DNA of 64,000 bases from Bacillus sp. ISL-37 (GTDB lineage Bacteria > Bacillota > Bacilli > Bacillales > Cytobacillaceae), in contig NZ_JAGGQL010000014.1 in assembly GCF_018613315.1 (NCBI RefSeq), forward strand, positions 1 to 64,000, written 5' to 3'. The notes under the pieces were generated by a model. That model did not search any database and was not told where the DNA came from. It was given only the letters and a program-made list of their open reading frames with translations. Shown piece by piece: positions 1-7,830 of the stretch (position 1 is the stretch's first letter; every line of letters begins with the position of its first letter). The position numbers and the translations under genes were made by a program.

Positions 1-16
1 TTATCAATGGGGCTTA

Positions 17-54
17 AATAAGATGACCCCGGTTCAATACCGGGGCCACTTATT
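17..54. terminator. Palindromic hairpin, probable terminator of the ars operon
   Basis: A 6-bp GC stem (27-32 with 40-45, loop 33-39) lies inside an outer AT stem (17-22 with 49-54). It is downstream of the last minus-strand gene of the ars operon and could end transcription from either side. No long T-run follows, so the call is tentative. The T-loop-like sequence in it was checked as a tRNA and rejected. Confidence 0.45.
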
Positions 55-124
55 AGCTGCATAGGCGCTTTTTTTAAACTGTCCGCAAACGGGGGCACAG
101 TTCATCATACACCGGCTCTGTCTT

Positions 125-403
125 CTAACAGCAATCTCTCTCATTCCCAGATAAAACGAATCCGTTCGCCTGCTGATCAAAATCGAGCGTCGATTCCTTT
201 GCTTCGATTTCGATCGATGGGTCGATTGCTACTCTGATTCCATTTGATTCAATGACTTCATCATCTGATTCCGGCTCATCCAGAGCCAGGCCTAATTTTG
301 GGCTACCTCAACTGATACCGGCAAAAAACACACGGATGCCGGTTGCATTTTGCTCCTGCAGCAGCTGCTTTAAGCTGTCACGAGCTTGATCGGTGATTTT
401 CAA
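125..403 (-). CDS. HesB/IscA-like selenoprotein, TGA read as selenocysteine
   Basis: Reading from TTG at 403, preceded by AGGAGGAA, the frame gives a HesB-type beginning ending in VFFAGIS, then TGA (308-310), then GSPKLGLALDEP and 60 codons in all without a stop until TAG at 125-127. The total is 92 residues with the TGA as residue 32. HesB-like proteins carry Cys at this position, and HesB-like selenoproteins are a known bacterial class, so TGA as Sec is the best reading. A hairpin fitting a bacterial SECIS follows (271-289). The protein ends in a Cys pair, so a U plus CC redox or metalloid site is possible (inference). It is the last gene of the arsRBCDA operon. The alternative is a pseudogene broken by a nonsense mutation, but the intact frame on both sides argues against it. 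Sec machinery genes are not in this window. Confidence 0.82.
271..289 (-). other. Candidate bacterial SECIS hairpin
   Basis: In the mRNA, 18 nt after the UGA, CUGGCUC pairs with GAGCCGG (7 bp, one G-U) around a 5-nt loop UGGAU. The spacing from UGA to the apical loop is 25 nt and the second loop base is G, which fits the published bacterial SECIS description (stem-loop close behind UGA, G among the first loop bases). The hairpin lies entirely within codons. Confidence 0.7.
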
Positions 404-419
404 AAAAACTTCCTCCTAT

Positions 420-842
420 CTAAGCGCCAGGGAATAATCTTCCGAGCGCTGCTTTCATTTCGGGATTCACATTGATGACGCTGCGAATTCCTTTTGCTTT
501 TGCTTCCGCTTCCTCGATGCTGTTGGCTTCACCAAGCTTCAGCAATGTTCCAATCGCGACGGTGCCTGTCCTGTTCTTCCCGCCAGAACAGTGGAAATAA
601 ACATTTTTTCCGGATTCGTATGCGTTGATTACCTCATCAATGGCTTGCTTGACTGACTCATCCTGGTTCTCAGCATTGTCCACGATTGGCTGGTGCTTCC
701 GATTATAATCATAATCGCCTTCTGCGTTTTCTGCACGCAAATCATACACAACATCGATTTTTTCCTTCTTCAGCAATTCAGGAATGGCGTCTGCTCCGCC
801 AATGTATATTCGCTTTGGGATTAATTCCTGGTATTCACTCAT
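420..842 (-). CDS. Dual-specificity/tyrosine phosphatase-like protein
   Basis: The 140-residue protein has a Cys-based phosphatase P-loop, HCSGGKNRTG (C-x5-R), near residues 84-93, and a DLRAE segment upstream that fits the general-acid region. This is the usual size of small DSP-type phosphatases acting on phosphotyrosine or similar esters. The start is preceded by AAAGGTGG at 8 nt. It lies 15 bp after arsA and just before the selenoprotein gene, so it is co-transcribed with arsenic resistance genes. Its role there is unknown. P-loop thiols are readily attacked by arsenite and arsenate mimics phosphate, so a sensing or repair role is conceivable but is only inference. Confidence 0.8.
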   Translation of the reverse strand: MSEYQELIPKRIYIGGADAIPELLKKEKIDVVYDLRAENAEGDYDYNRKHQPIVDNAENQDESVKQAIDEVINAYESGKNVYFHCSGGKNRTGTVAIGTLLKLGEANSIEEAEAKAKGIRSVINVNPEMKAALGRLFPGA

Positions 843-857
843 CTATGAAACCACCTT

Positions 858-2630
858 TCAATGATTGATCAAGTCCTTCATTTTATCGTACCCAATTTTT
901 TCTTCAGGCTGCCATGGAACAATGCTTGTCCTCTCGGCGATCTCTTCACTGACTCTCTTGATCCATACTTTTTCAGCATCCGCTCGACTCTGCAGAATCG
1001 GATCAGTCGTTTGCTGTGCATAAAGACTTTGATTGATAACCCACCATACCGGCTCGATCGAAGCCCGTTTTAAATCATCTCGTAACCGCGTCGCTTCAAG
1101 AACAGGTGTGGCTTCTGGGAGGGTAACGATGACCACGCTTGTTTCCTCAGGATTACGCAATTTTGGCAATAAATTCTGGACGCTCTCAGAAACGTTACCC
1201 GTCGAGCGGGAAATTTCTTTATGATATGACTCAGCAGAGTTCAGCAGCAATAATGTATGCCCAGTTGGAGCTGTATCGATGACAACAATCTCGTCCTTCG
1301 ACTTCTCCACAATATCGGCAAATGCCTGGAATACGGCAATTTCTTCTGTACAAGGAGAATTTAGATCTTCCTCAAGATAAGCAAGCGCATCCTCGTCTAA
1401 CTGATCCTTATTTTGAGACAAGACTGTTTCTTTGTATGCCTCGACTTCCTTTTTAGGATTCAAGCGGCTGATGGTCAGGTTTCTGTAGGCATCCTTCTGC
1501 TGGAATGTATACTCCAGATGGGCTGCTGGGTCGGTTGTCGTCAAATGGACCTTCAAGCCTTTTTCAGCCAGACCAACAGCGATTGCTGATGCCATTGTCG
1601 TCTTGCCGACTCCGCCCTTCCCCATCGTAAAAATGATCCTCATATCCTTTTCGGCAAAATCATCAATGAGTTCCTGCAACGAATGCAATTTTGCTTCAGA
1701 CAATTCCACTTCGTTTCTCTCGGCTGAATACGTCGCAGGTTTAAACATCTTGCGAAGATTATCCACCCCGGTTAATGAAAAAGGCACAAAAGGTACTGAG
1801 AACATTCCGACCTGCTTAAGCTTTTTTGGCAAGTCTGCCAGTGCTTTCCGCTGCCGGTCATAGAATGCTTTTGATATAGGATCCTCTTCTACATGATTTT
1901 GCAAAAGCCCATTGATGATGACAACCTGATTTTGCATGCCGATTTCCTTCAGCTCAGCTGAAGCCCTTTCTGCTTCTAGCATGGATGATGGTTCCGGCCT
2001 TGCAACAAGAATCAGTGTCGTCATGTTTGGATCAGACAACGCTTTTACCGTGGAAGTATACAACTGCTTCTTTTCTCCAAGGCCTGATAACGGTCCAAGG
2101 CATGATGCGCCGTGAGTGCTTTCCTCTAAAAAGCTGCTCCACGCGGTTGGCAGCTGCAGGAGCCTGAGAGTATGGCCAGTCGGAGCCGTATCGAACAAGA
2201 TATGGTCATACTGACTAATCAAATCCTGGTTGGTGAGCAAATTGGAGAACTCATCAAAAGCGGCGATTTCCACTGTGCATGCTCCGGAAAGCTGCTCTTC
2301 CATAGTCGCGACGACGCTTTCCGGCAATGCACTTCGATAAGGAGAAATCACTTTTTCCCGATATTGCCTTGCCGATTCCTCGGGATCGATATTGCAGGCT
2401 GATAAATTCGGAACAGACGGAACTTCGACTGGCTGATTGCCGATTTCAATATCGAATACATCCTGCAGATTCGATGCCGGATCTGTACTAACAATCAATA
2501 CCTTCTTACCTGTATCCGCCAGCGCAACAGCTGTGGCACAGGCAGTAGATGTTTTCCCTACTCCGCCTTTTCCGGTAAAAAAGAGATAAGGCGTGTTGAC
2601 TACATATTTCGGATGGAAAGTTTGAAACAT
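858..2630 (-). CDS. arsA: Arsenite efflux ATPase ArsA
   Basis: The 590-residue protein is two fused ArsA/GET3-type ATPase halves, each with GKGGVGKT (about residues 20 and 337) and DTAPTGHT. Cysteines equivalent to the As(III) site of E. coli ArsA are visible in CTVEIAAFDEF, CLGPLSGLGE and CTEEIAVFQAF. ArsA sits on ArsB at the membrane and couples ATP hydrolysis to arsenite or antimonite export, receiving metalloid from ArsD. The gene follows arsD by 14 bp with an AAGGAG site. The full two-domain length is normal for the family. Confidence 0.96.
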   Translation of the reverse strand: MFQTFHPKYVVNTPYLFFTGKGGVGKTSTACATAVALADTGKKVLIVSTDPASNLQDVFDIEIGNQPVEVPSVPNLSACNIDPEESARQYREKVISPYRSALPESVVATMEEQLSGACTVEIAAFDEFSNLLTNQDLISQYDHILFDTAPTGHTLRLLQLPTAWSSFLEESTHGASCLGPLSGLGEKKQLYTSTVKALSDPNMTTLILVARPEPSSMLEAERASAELKEIGMQNQVVIINGLLQNHVEEDPISKAFYDRQRKALADLPKKLKQVGMFSVPFVPFSLTGVDNLRKMFKPATYSAERNEVELSEAKLHSLQELIDDFAEKDMRIIFTMGKGGVGKTTMASAIAVGLAEKGLKVHLTTTDPAAHLEYTFQQKDAYRNLTISRLNPKKEVEAYKETVLSQNKDQLDEDALAYLEEDLNSPCTEEIAVFQAFADIVEKSKDEIVVIDTAPTGHTLLLLNSAESYHKEISRSTGNVSESVQNLLPKLRNPEETSVVIVTLPEATPVLEATRLRDDLKRASIEPVWWVINQSLYAQQTTDPILQSRADAEKVWIKRVSEEIAERTSIVPWQPEEKIGYDKMKDLINH

Positions 2631-2644
2631 GGCTATTCTCCTTC

Positions 2645-2992
2645 CTAAAGCAGCGTTTTGCGCGGTTTCTCAGGGGTCAGATCTTTGACATCCACGCCAA
2701 GCCAGCTTGCAAATTCTTCATTAGAAGGGTAGCTGCCTACTTTTTCGACCTTTCCGTCCACCATTACAAGCGGAAGTGCCTCCGGTCCTTTTTCATGCAA
2801 TACCTGGTTCACTTCTTTATGTTCAACAAATGCGGCTGGATCATTGGCAAGATTAAAGCGGCTGATTGGCAAGCCTTTTTTCTCCAGGATAAAAATGGCG
2901 GAGGCTACCCTAGTTAATTCCGGATCCACATTAGGTCCGCAGACGCCTGTAGGACAGCATAATGCCGGGTCAAAGATTTTAATTGTCTTCAT
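2645..2992 (-). CDS. arsD: Arsenite metallochaperone and repressor ArsD
   Basis: The start is the ATG at 2992, with GGGAGGAG about 9 nt upstream, not the upstream ATG whose frame runs through that ribosome site. With this start the As(III)-binding cysteines fall at 12, 13 and 18 (LCCPTGVCGP), exactly the ArsD numbering. The 115-residue protein delivers As(III) to ArsA and can act as a weak repressor. It lies between arsC and arsA, as expected for an arsDA pair. Confidence 0.95.
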   Translation of the reverse strand: MKTIKIFDPALCCPTGVCGPNVDPELTRVASAIFILEKKGLPISRFNLANDPAAFVEHKEVNQVLHEKGPEALPLVMVDGKVEKVGSYPSNEEFASWLGVDVKDLTPEKPRKTLL

Positions 2993-3018
2993 CTCATTTT
3001 TCTCCTCCCTTAGAGCAA

Positions 3019-3042
3019 CAGCCAAGAGTTTCCCCTTGGCTG
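3019..3042 (-). other. Hairpin between arsC and arsD
   Basis: An 8-bp perfect stem (3019-3026 with 3035-3042) with an 8-nt loop lies between the arsC stop and the arsD ribosome site. No T-run follows, so it is unlikely to be a full terminator. It may be an mRNA processing or stability element that lowers expression of the distal genes (inference). Confidence 0.5.
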
Positions 3043-3053
3043 CTAGTTCCTAT

Positions 3054-3476
3054 TTATTTTCCTGTCTCAGCAAACGTCTTGATGCGGTCGCTGATTTGGT
3101 CACGCACGCGTTGGAATACTGCCCACTTTTCTTCATCTGTTCCTTCGGCTTTTGCCGGGTCGTCAAAGCCCCAGTGCTCGCGTTTTACATGCGGAGGTGT
3201 CATTGGGCAGTGCTCATCTGCATGGCCGCAAAGTGTAACGACTAGGTCAGCATTGTTCAGGATTTCTCGATCAATCACATCTGAAGTCTGGTTCGTGATA
3301 TCGATGTTCACTTCCTTCATTGCTTTTACAGCATTAGGGTTCAAGCCGTGAGCTTCAAGACCTGCACTCTTAACTTCCCACTCGTCTCCAAGGTATTTTT
3401 TTGCCCATCCTTCAGCCATTTGGCTTCTGCAAGAGTTTCCAGTACATAAGAAGTAGATTGTTTTTTTGTTCGACAT
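3054..3476 (-). CDS. arsC: Arsenate reductase, thioredoxin-coupled ArsC
   Basis: The 140-residue protein has the low-molecular-weight phosphatase fold signature CTGNSCRSQ (Cys11, Cys16) and the distal pair in LCGHADEHC. These are the nucleophile and relay cysteines of the Staphylococcus/Bacillus thioredoxin-dependent class. It reduces cytoplasmic As(V) to As(III), which ArsB then exports. It is distinct from the respiratory reductase at 13402-15945. It lies 18 bp after arsB. Confidence 0.96.
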   Translation of the reverse strand: MSNKKTIYFLCTGNSCRSQMAEGWAKKYLGDEWEVKSAGLEAHGLNPNAVKAMKEVNIDITNQTSDVIDREILNNADLVVTLCGHADEHCPMTPPHVKREHWGFDDPAKAEGTDEEKWAVFQRVRDQISDRIKTFAETGK

Positions 3477-3494
3477 TTAGATTCGCTCCCTTGT

Positions 3495-4796
3495 TTAAAT
3501 AATGAGTAACCAAATATATAGACCTACCAAAGTGATGAACAGAGTAGGAATGGTTAAAATGATTCCTGTTTTAAAATAAGTGCCCCATGAAATCTTGACG
3601 CCTTTCTGGGAAAGGACGTGCAGCCACAGCAATGTTGCCAGTGAACCGATCGGCGTGATTTTCGGACCTAAATCGGATCCGATGACGTTCGCATAAATCA
3701 GTGCTTCGCGGATGACACCTGTCGTGTTAGTATCTGCAATTGCCAGCGCGTCAATCATGACTGTTGGCATATTGTTCATAACAGAAGAAAGAATCGCTGC
3801 GATGAAGCCCATGCCGATCGTTGCGACAAATAACCCCTGGTCAGCTGCAGCCTGGATGACATCGGCAAGGATGTTCGTCAATCCAGCGTTACGCAGACCG
3901 TAAACGACCACATACATACCAATTGAGAAGAATACAATTGCCCATGGCGCCCCTTTTACGACGGTGGACGTTTGGACAGCCGGGCTCCTTCTTGCCATCA
4001 TCAAGAAGAAAATCGCGACGATCCCAGCAATGAAAGATACCGGGATATTCAAGAATTCACTTCCAAAGTAGCCTACTAGCAGGATTCCTAAAACAATCCA
4101 TGATAAGCGGAACATCTTCGCATCCTTAATTGCTTCAGCGGGCTTTTTCAAATCCGACATCTTGTAATTTTTCGGAATGCTCTTTCGGAAAAATAAATAC
4201 AGGACTAAAATACTTGCACCTAATGAGAAGAAGTTCGGCACGATCATGCGGGATGCATATTCGACGAATCCAATATCAAAGAAGTCAGCAGATACGATAT
4301 TCACCAGGTTGCTGACAACCAGCGGCAATGACGTCGTATCGGCAATGAATCCACTCGCGATGATAAATGGAAACACCATTTTTTCTTCAAATTTCAGGTT
4401 ACGCACCATCGCTAGAACGATCGGCGTTAAAATTAGTGCGGCCCCGTCATTCGCAAACAATGCAGCAACAGCCGCACCAAGCAGGGTTACGTACACAAAC
4501 ATCTTGACGCCGTTCCCCTTGGCAGCCCTCGCCATGTGCAGGGCGGACCATTCAAAGAATCCAATCTCATCTAAAATTAGTGATATGATAATGATTGCGA
4601 TAAATGCGAGTGTTGCATTCCAAACGATTCCGGTAACATCGATTACATCCTGGAAGTCAACAACACCGAAGATCAATGCTAGAATGGCTCCTCCTACCGC
4701 TGACCAGCCAATCCCAAGACCCTTAGGCTGCCAGATGACCAATGTCAGCGTCACGAGGAAAATCAATGAAGCGATAATCGGTAATGACAAATCCAC
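3495..4796 (-). CDS. arsB: Arsenite/antimonite efflux permease ArsB
   Basis: The 433-residue hydrophobic protein has about 11-12 membrane segments and belongs to the ion-transporter (ArsB/NhaD) superfamily, with the [12 protein letters not shown] and [13 protein letters not shown] motifs of ArsB. It is not of the ACR3 type. It exports arsenite alone, driven by the proton gradient, or as the ArsAB pump. It lies 9 bp after arsR and upstream of arsC, arsD and arsA. Confidence 0.94.
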   Translation of the reverse strand: MDLSLPIIASLIFLVTLTLVIWQPKGLGIGWSAVGGAILALIFGVVDFQDVIDVTGIVWNATLAFIAIIIISLILDEIGFFEWSALHMARAAKGNGVKMFVYVTLLGAAVAALFANDGAALILTPIVLAMVRNLKFEEKMVFPFIIASGFIADTTSLPLVVSNLVNIVSADFFDIGFVEYASRMIVPNFFSLGASILVLYLFFRKSIPKNYKMSDLKKPAEAIKDAKMFRLSWIVLGILLVGYFGSEFLNIPVSFIAGIVAIFFLMMARRSPAVQTSTVVKGAPWAIVFFSIGMYVVVYGLRNAGLTNILADVIQAAADQGLFVATIGMGFIAAILSSVMNNMPTVMIDALAIADTNTTGVIREALIYANVIGSDLGPKITPIGSLATLLWLHVLSQKGVKISWGTYFKTGIILTIPTLFITLVGLYIWLLII

Positions 4797-4805
4797 ACAC
4801 CTCCG

Positions 4806-5150
4806 TTATTCGCAGGAAATCCGCTTTCCCTGCTTTTCAAGTTCTGTTAATTTTTCTTCCTGGCTTGGAAGTGCATCCATGAGCAATTGAACAAATTCAA
4901 AATGCTCGTACTGCCGGTTCAGTGAATAAAACACCCACTGTCCCCTCCTGCTTTCCTTTACCAAACCTGCGTCCTTCAGCTTTCGGATATGCTGGCTGAT
5001 CGCCGGCTGACTGGCATCAAATATTGCTACAAACTCACAGACACAGCAATCGTGATCAGCGAGAATTCTCATCATCGTCAAACGCGTCTTGTCACCCAGA
5101 AGCTTCAACACAGCTGCAGCCTGATCCATTTCAATACTTTGCTTAATCAA
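4806..5150 (-). CDS. arsR: Arsenic-responsive repressor ArsR (operon copy 1)
   Basis: This 114-residue winged-helix ArsR/SmtB repressor starts at TTG 5150 after GGAGGTGGAG. Cys35, Cys36 and Cys38 in the alpha-3 helix (DCCVCEF) form the classical type-1 As(III) site, and SQPAISQHIRKLKDAGLV is the recognition helix region. As(III) binding should release it from the promoter immediately upstream. It is the first gene of the operon that runs to 125. Confidence 0.95.
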   Translation of the reverse strand: MIKQSIEMDQAAAVLKLLGDKTRLTMMRILADHDCCVCEFVAIFDASQPAISQHIRKLKDAGLVKESRRGQWVFYSLNRQYEHFEFVQLLMDALPSQEEKLTELEKQGKRISCE

Positions 5151-5177
5151 TTACTCTCCACCTCCAATTACGGTATC

Positions 5178-5206
5178 ATCATATAATAATTTGCTTATAT
5201 GTTCAA
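5178..5206 (-). promoter_or_regulatory. Promoter of the ars operon
   Basis: On the minus strand, TTGAAC (5201-5206) and TATGAT (5178-5183) are separated by exactly 17 bp, a good sigma-A promoter about 28 bp upstream of the arsR TTG. The AT-rich imperfect symmetry around it probably contains the ArsR operator. Confidence 0.7.
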
Positions 5207-5307
5207 GGGTGATATTATGTAAAAATTATTAAGAAATTGTAAAGCTGCTTTATCTGCCTTATTTTAAGCAATTACTCCGGTTATTATTTATTGTAAGCAT
5301 AATAAGA

Positions 5308-5340
5308 AAAGCGACTGGAGTGGCTAGGCGCTTTAGCTTG
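5308..5340 (+). repeat. REP-like dispersed repeat, partial copy
   Basis: GCGACTGGAGTGGCTAGGCG resembles the GCGACTCGAGGGGCTAGGCG segment on the minus strand of the larger copy at 41762-41880, with two differences. It is the shortest of four copies seen in this window. Confidence 0.6.
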
Positions 5341-5398
5341 ATTAATAAAACTTCATGCGGTTATCCACAAATCAATAACTTTAAATTCCTTAACCACG

Positions 5399-5430
5399 AA
5401 AAAACGCCTGGGGTTTTCCCAAGCGTTTAA
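5399..5430 (-). terminator. Intrinsic terminator of the arsR2-permease-thioredoxin operon
   Basis: On the minus strand AAACGCTTGGG pairs with CCCCAGGCGTTT around a short A-rich loop and runs into a T-tract. It lies 20 bp past the stop of the thioredoxin-like gene. Confidence 0.85.
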
Positions 5431-5449
5431 AACAACTGGTTCTATAAAA

Positions 5450-5680
5450 TTAAGCCAACACGCCTTTCAGTTCATTGACAGTCAGCAGTTTGCCTGTGGA
5501 TACCACCTTTTCATCGATGACAAGCGCGGGCGTACTCATTACTTTATATTTCATGATTTCCCTGATGTCTTCTACTTTTTCTACCTGTACTTCAAGCTGT
5601 AATTCTTCTACCGCCATGCGAGTATTTTTTTCAAGCTCCTGGCATTTTTTGCAGCCTGTACCTAGTATTTTGATGTTCAT
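5450..5680 (-). CDS. Small thioredoxin-fold redox protein
   Basis: The 76-residue protein of the small redox-active disulfide family (TM0996/MTH895-like) has its active site in GTGCKKCQ close to the N-terminus and a cis-Pro region at STPALVI. The second ATG (5680) is taken because AGGAGG is 8 nt away from it and only 2 nt from the first. It follows the CSCS permease by 20 bp. Such proteins often accompany these permeases and may supply a reduced thiol or hand over substrate (inference). Confidence 0.87.
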   Translation of the reverse strand: MNIKILGTGCKKCQELEKNTRMAVEELQLEVQVEKVEDIREIMKYKVMSTPALVIDEKVVSTGKLLTVNELKGVLA

Positions 5681-5700
5681 CTTCATTACCTCCTCATAAT

Positions 5701-6702
5701 TTATAAGATTGCATTAAAACCATAACCAATCAGGATGATCCCTGTGGCGACAACGCCGACGAATACAGCAATCAGCTTTGGTTTGATTACTTTCCTAAGC
5801 AAAATCATTTCCGGCAGGGAGAGTGCCGTGATGGCCATCATGAAGGCCAGCGCTGTACCTGCTCCTACACCTTTGTTTAATAATGCTTCGACAATAGGCA
5901 GGGAACCGACAGCATTAGAGTAAAGCGGCACGCCTAAAATCGTCGCAATCGGAACCGCGAAGAAATTGCCTTCTCCAGCATATTTGACAAGCAAATCCTG
6001 CGGGGCATATCCATGGATGAACGCCCCGATTCCAATTCCGATCAAGAGATAGAGCCAAATCTTCTGTACCGTTTCCACTACATTCCGGGCAGCGAAAGTC
6101 GTTCTTTCCTTAAGCTCCTCCCGAGTGAATAACGCCTTGATTTTTTCGGCAAACGTTTTGCTGTCTCCCTCAGGCATATGAATTCGTTGCTGGCCAGCGG
6201 CGATTTCATATACATATGACTCCACATGCTTTTCCATCTTCAGCTTGCCAATGGCGGCTCCCGCAACAATTGCCAGAGTCATACCGGCAAGGACATAAAT
6301 CAAGGCGACTTTCCAGCCGAAAATGGAAAACAGCATCACAAGCGAGATCTCATTGACGATTGGAGATGAAATCAGGAACGTAAAGGTGATGCCTAAAGGG
6401 ATTCCTGCTTCGACAAAGCCGATAAATAAAGGTACCGTCGAACATGAGCAGAACGGCGATAGCACTCCGAGAAAAGCTGCCATCACACTGGCCGCGCCTT
6501 TCCTTCTGCCTTCAAGCCATTCCTTTACTTTTTCGGGCGGGAAAAAGCTCCTGATGAAAGAAATTGCGAAAATCATCACCGCGAGCAAAAATAAGATTTT
6601 CGTCGTGTCATAGATGAAAAAATGCAGTGCTCCGCCAAGTCTTGTGGACAGTTCCATGTTCATGACATCGACGACCAACCAATTGGCCAGTTCATTAAAC
6701 AT
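5701..6702 (-). CDS. CSCS-motif permease, ArsP/UPF0718 superfamily
   Basis: The 333-residue protein has about 8-9 membrane segments. It carries the diagnostic SPFCSCSTVPLF motif near residue 83 and a paired half-motif GVPLYSNAVGSLP near residue 255. The superfamily includes ArsP, which exports trivalent organoarsenicals. A cytoplasmic loop (about residues 160-205) separates two homologous halves. The gene starts directly at the stop of arsR2 and precedes a thioredoxin-like gene. Substrate is not proven by sequence, but ArsR control makes a metalloid or organoarsenical likely. Confidence 0.82.
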   Translation of the reverse strand: MFNELANWLVVDVMNMELSTRLGGALHFFIYDTTKILFLLAVMIFAISFIRSFFPPEKVKEWLEGRRKGAASVMAAFLGVLSPFCSCSTVPLFIGFVEAGIPLGITFTFLISSPIVNEISLVMLFSIFGWKVALIYVLAGMTLAIVAGAAIGKLKMEKHVESYVYEIAAGQQRIHMPEGDSKTFAEKIKALFTREELKERTTFAARNVVETVQKIWLYLLIGIGIGAFIHGYAPQDLLVKYAGEGNFFAVPIATILGVPLYSNAVGSLPIVEALLNKGVGAGTALAFMMAITALSLPEMILLRKVIKPKLIAVFVGVVATGIILIGYGFNAIL

Positions 6703-7065
6703 TTAGATCGCCTTCTTTATATACGGAATCAGAGGTGCCAGCTTTTCTTTATCCAGACTATAGACAGTGAACTTACCTTCTCTTCTTGATTTAATGAGCT
6801 TTCCTTTTTCCATGATCTTCAAATGGTGGCTGATAGTTGAGGATGCTCCCGATAGACCATCGACAATTTCGCACATGCAAAGATCCTCAAACCACAACAA
6901 GCCCATGATTTTAATTCGTGTCTCATCACCGAGTGCCTTGAAAAACGCCGCTGTACTTTCAAGCTCTTCCTCAGCATTCACGAGCGGGAATTCTTCTTTA
7001 ACCCCATCAATCATTCTCCTCATGCTGTCTGATGATTTTATTTCCCATCCTGTTCTGCAAGTCAT
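6703..7065 (-). CDS. ArsR-family repressor (copy 2)
   Basis: This 120-residue winged-helix protein uses the ATG at 7065, 7 nt after GGGAGGTG. A GTG upstream lies inside the ribosome site. Cys63 and Cys65 in DLCMCEIVDG form the metalloid site on the DNA-binding helix, followed by SSTISHHLKIMEKG. The N-terminal 30 residues are longer than in typical ArsR. It heads the operon with the CSCS permease and thioredoxin-like gene and should control them. Confidence 0.88.
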   Translation of the reverse strand: MTCRTGWEIKSSDSMRRMIDGVKEEFPLVNAEEELESTAAFFKALGDETRIKIMGLLWFEDLCMCEIVDGLSGASSTISHHLKIMEKGKLIKSRREGKFTVYSLDKEKLAPLIPYIKKAI

Positions 7066-7090
7066 AAAATGCACCTCCCACTTTTATCTT

Positions 7091-7112
7091 ACAACTATTT
7101 TTCTAGTTTTGT
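7091..7112. promoter_or_regulatory. Candidate operator of arsR2
   Basis: ACAACTA (7091-7097) and TAGTTTTGT (7104-7112) form an imperfect inverted repeat 26 bp upstream of the arsR2 start, where an autoregulatory ArsR operator is expected. It differs from the ATCAA-N6-TTGAT sites near 17.4 kb. Confidence 0.45.
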
Positions 7113-7144
7113 AGTTTTGATTTTGAACACTTTATGACATGTTA

Positions 7145-7172
7145 AAGCCGGCAGCGATTTTTCACTGCCGGC
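7145..7172 (-). terminator. Terminator of the sensor operon
   Basis: GCCGGCAG pairs with CTGCCGGC (8 GC-rich bp) and is followed on the minus strand by TTTAAC. It lies just past the stop of the response regulator gene. The T-run is short. Confidence 0.7.
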
Positions 7173-7182
7173 CGTTATTGTC

Positions 7183-7830
7183 TCAATCATACGAAATCAG
7201 GTTATGCTTGATCGCATATTTAACAAGACCAGACCTTTTCGTTGCCCCAATCTTCTCCATGATCCTCGTTTTATAGGTTTCCACCGTTTTGATGGATACG
7301 AACAATTCTTCACTGATTTCCCTTTGCGTATAGCCCAGGGCAATTAGTTTCAATACCTCTGTCTCACGCTGGCTTAGGTGAGGTTTATCATTTTCTGACG
7401 CTTCAACCTTCTCATCTGCCTGCTTGTAGAGATAAGGAATCAGCGTCGGATAAATATAATGCTCTCCATTTAACACAATTCTGATCGCGTTGATCAGTTC
7501 AGTATCGACCGCTCTTTTTAGAACATAGCCCTGTGCGCCGGATGCAAGCCCTTCCTTCAGATAGGCTTCATCAGAAAACATCGTCAGCAGCAGGATTTTT
7601 ACTTTACTGTTTGATTTCCGGATTTCTTTCGTTGTTTCAATCCCGTCTTTCCCGGGCATGCTGATATCCATAACGATGATATCGGGCTCCAATTCCTTTA
7701 GTTTTTCCAGTGCTTCTTCGCCGGATTGAGCCTCCCCAATAATTTCGAAGTCACTTTCGCTCATCAGGATTGTTTTTAATCCGGCTCTAAATACAGGGTG
7801 GTCGTCGACTATGAATAATTTAGCTGACAT
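7183..7830 (-). CDS. Response regulator, NarL/LuxR type (putative ArrR)
   Basis: The 215-residue protein has a receiver domain with phospho-acceptor Asp55 (IIVMDISMPG) and a C-terminal LuxR helix-turn-helix beginning LSQRETEVLKLIALG. The ATG at 7830 is chosen because AGGAG is 8 nt upstream. It overlaps the 3' end of the kinase gene by 11 bp. As partner of the kinase and PhnD-like lipoprotein next to the arr genes it is the likely activator of arrCABD. Its DNA target was not identified with certainty. Confidence 0.9.
   Translation of the reverse strand: MSAKLFIVDDHPVFRAGLKTILMSESDFEIIGEAQSGEEALEKLKELEPDIIVMDISMPGKDGIETTKEIRKSNSKVKILLLTMFSDEAYLKEGLASGAQGYVLKRAVDTELINAIRIVLNGEHYIYPTLIPYLYKQADEKVEASENDKPHLSQRETEVLKLIALGYTQREISEELFVSIKTVETYKTRIMEKIGATKRSGLVKYAIKHNLISYD

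Noticed and set aside
6-51. tRNA 3' half suggested by GGTTCAATACC at 31-41
   Set aside because: A T-arm can be drawn, but no anticodon stem or matching acceptor strand exists upstream. The palindrome is better read as a terminator-like hairpin.
125-403. HesB-like gene as a nonsense pseudogene
   Set aside because: TGA is at the conserved Cys position, a SECIS-like hairpin follows, and the rest of the frame is clean. It is kept only as the alternative.
3477-3494. Separate promoter between arsB and arsC
   Set aside because: The 18-bp gap is too short and contains only the ribosome site.
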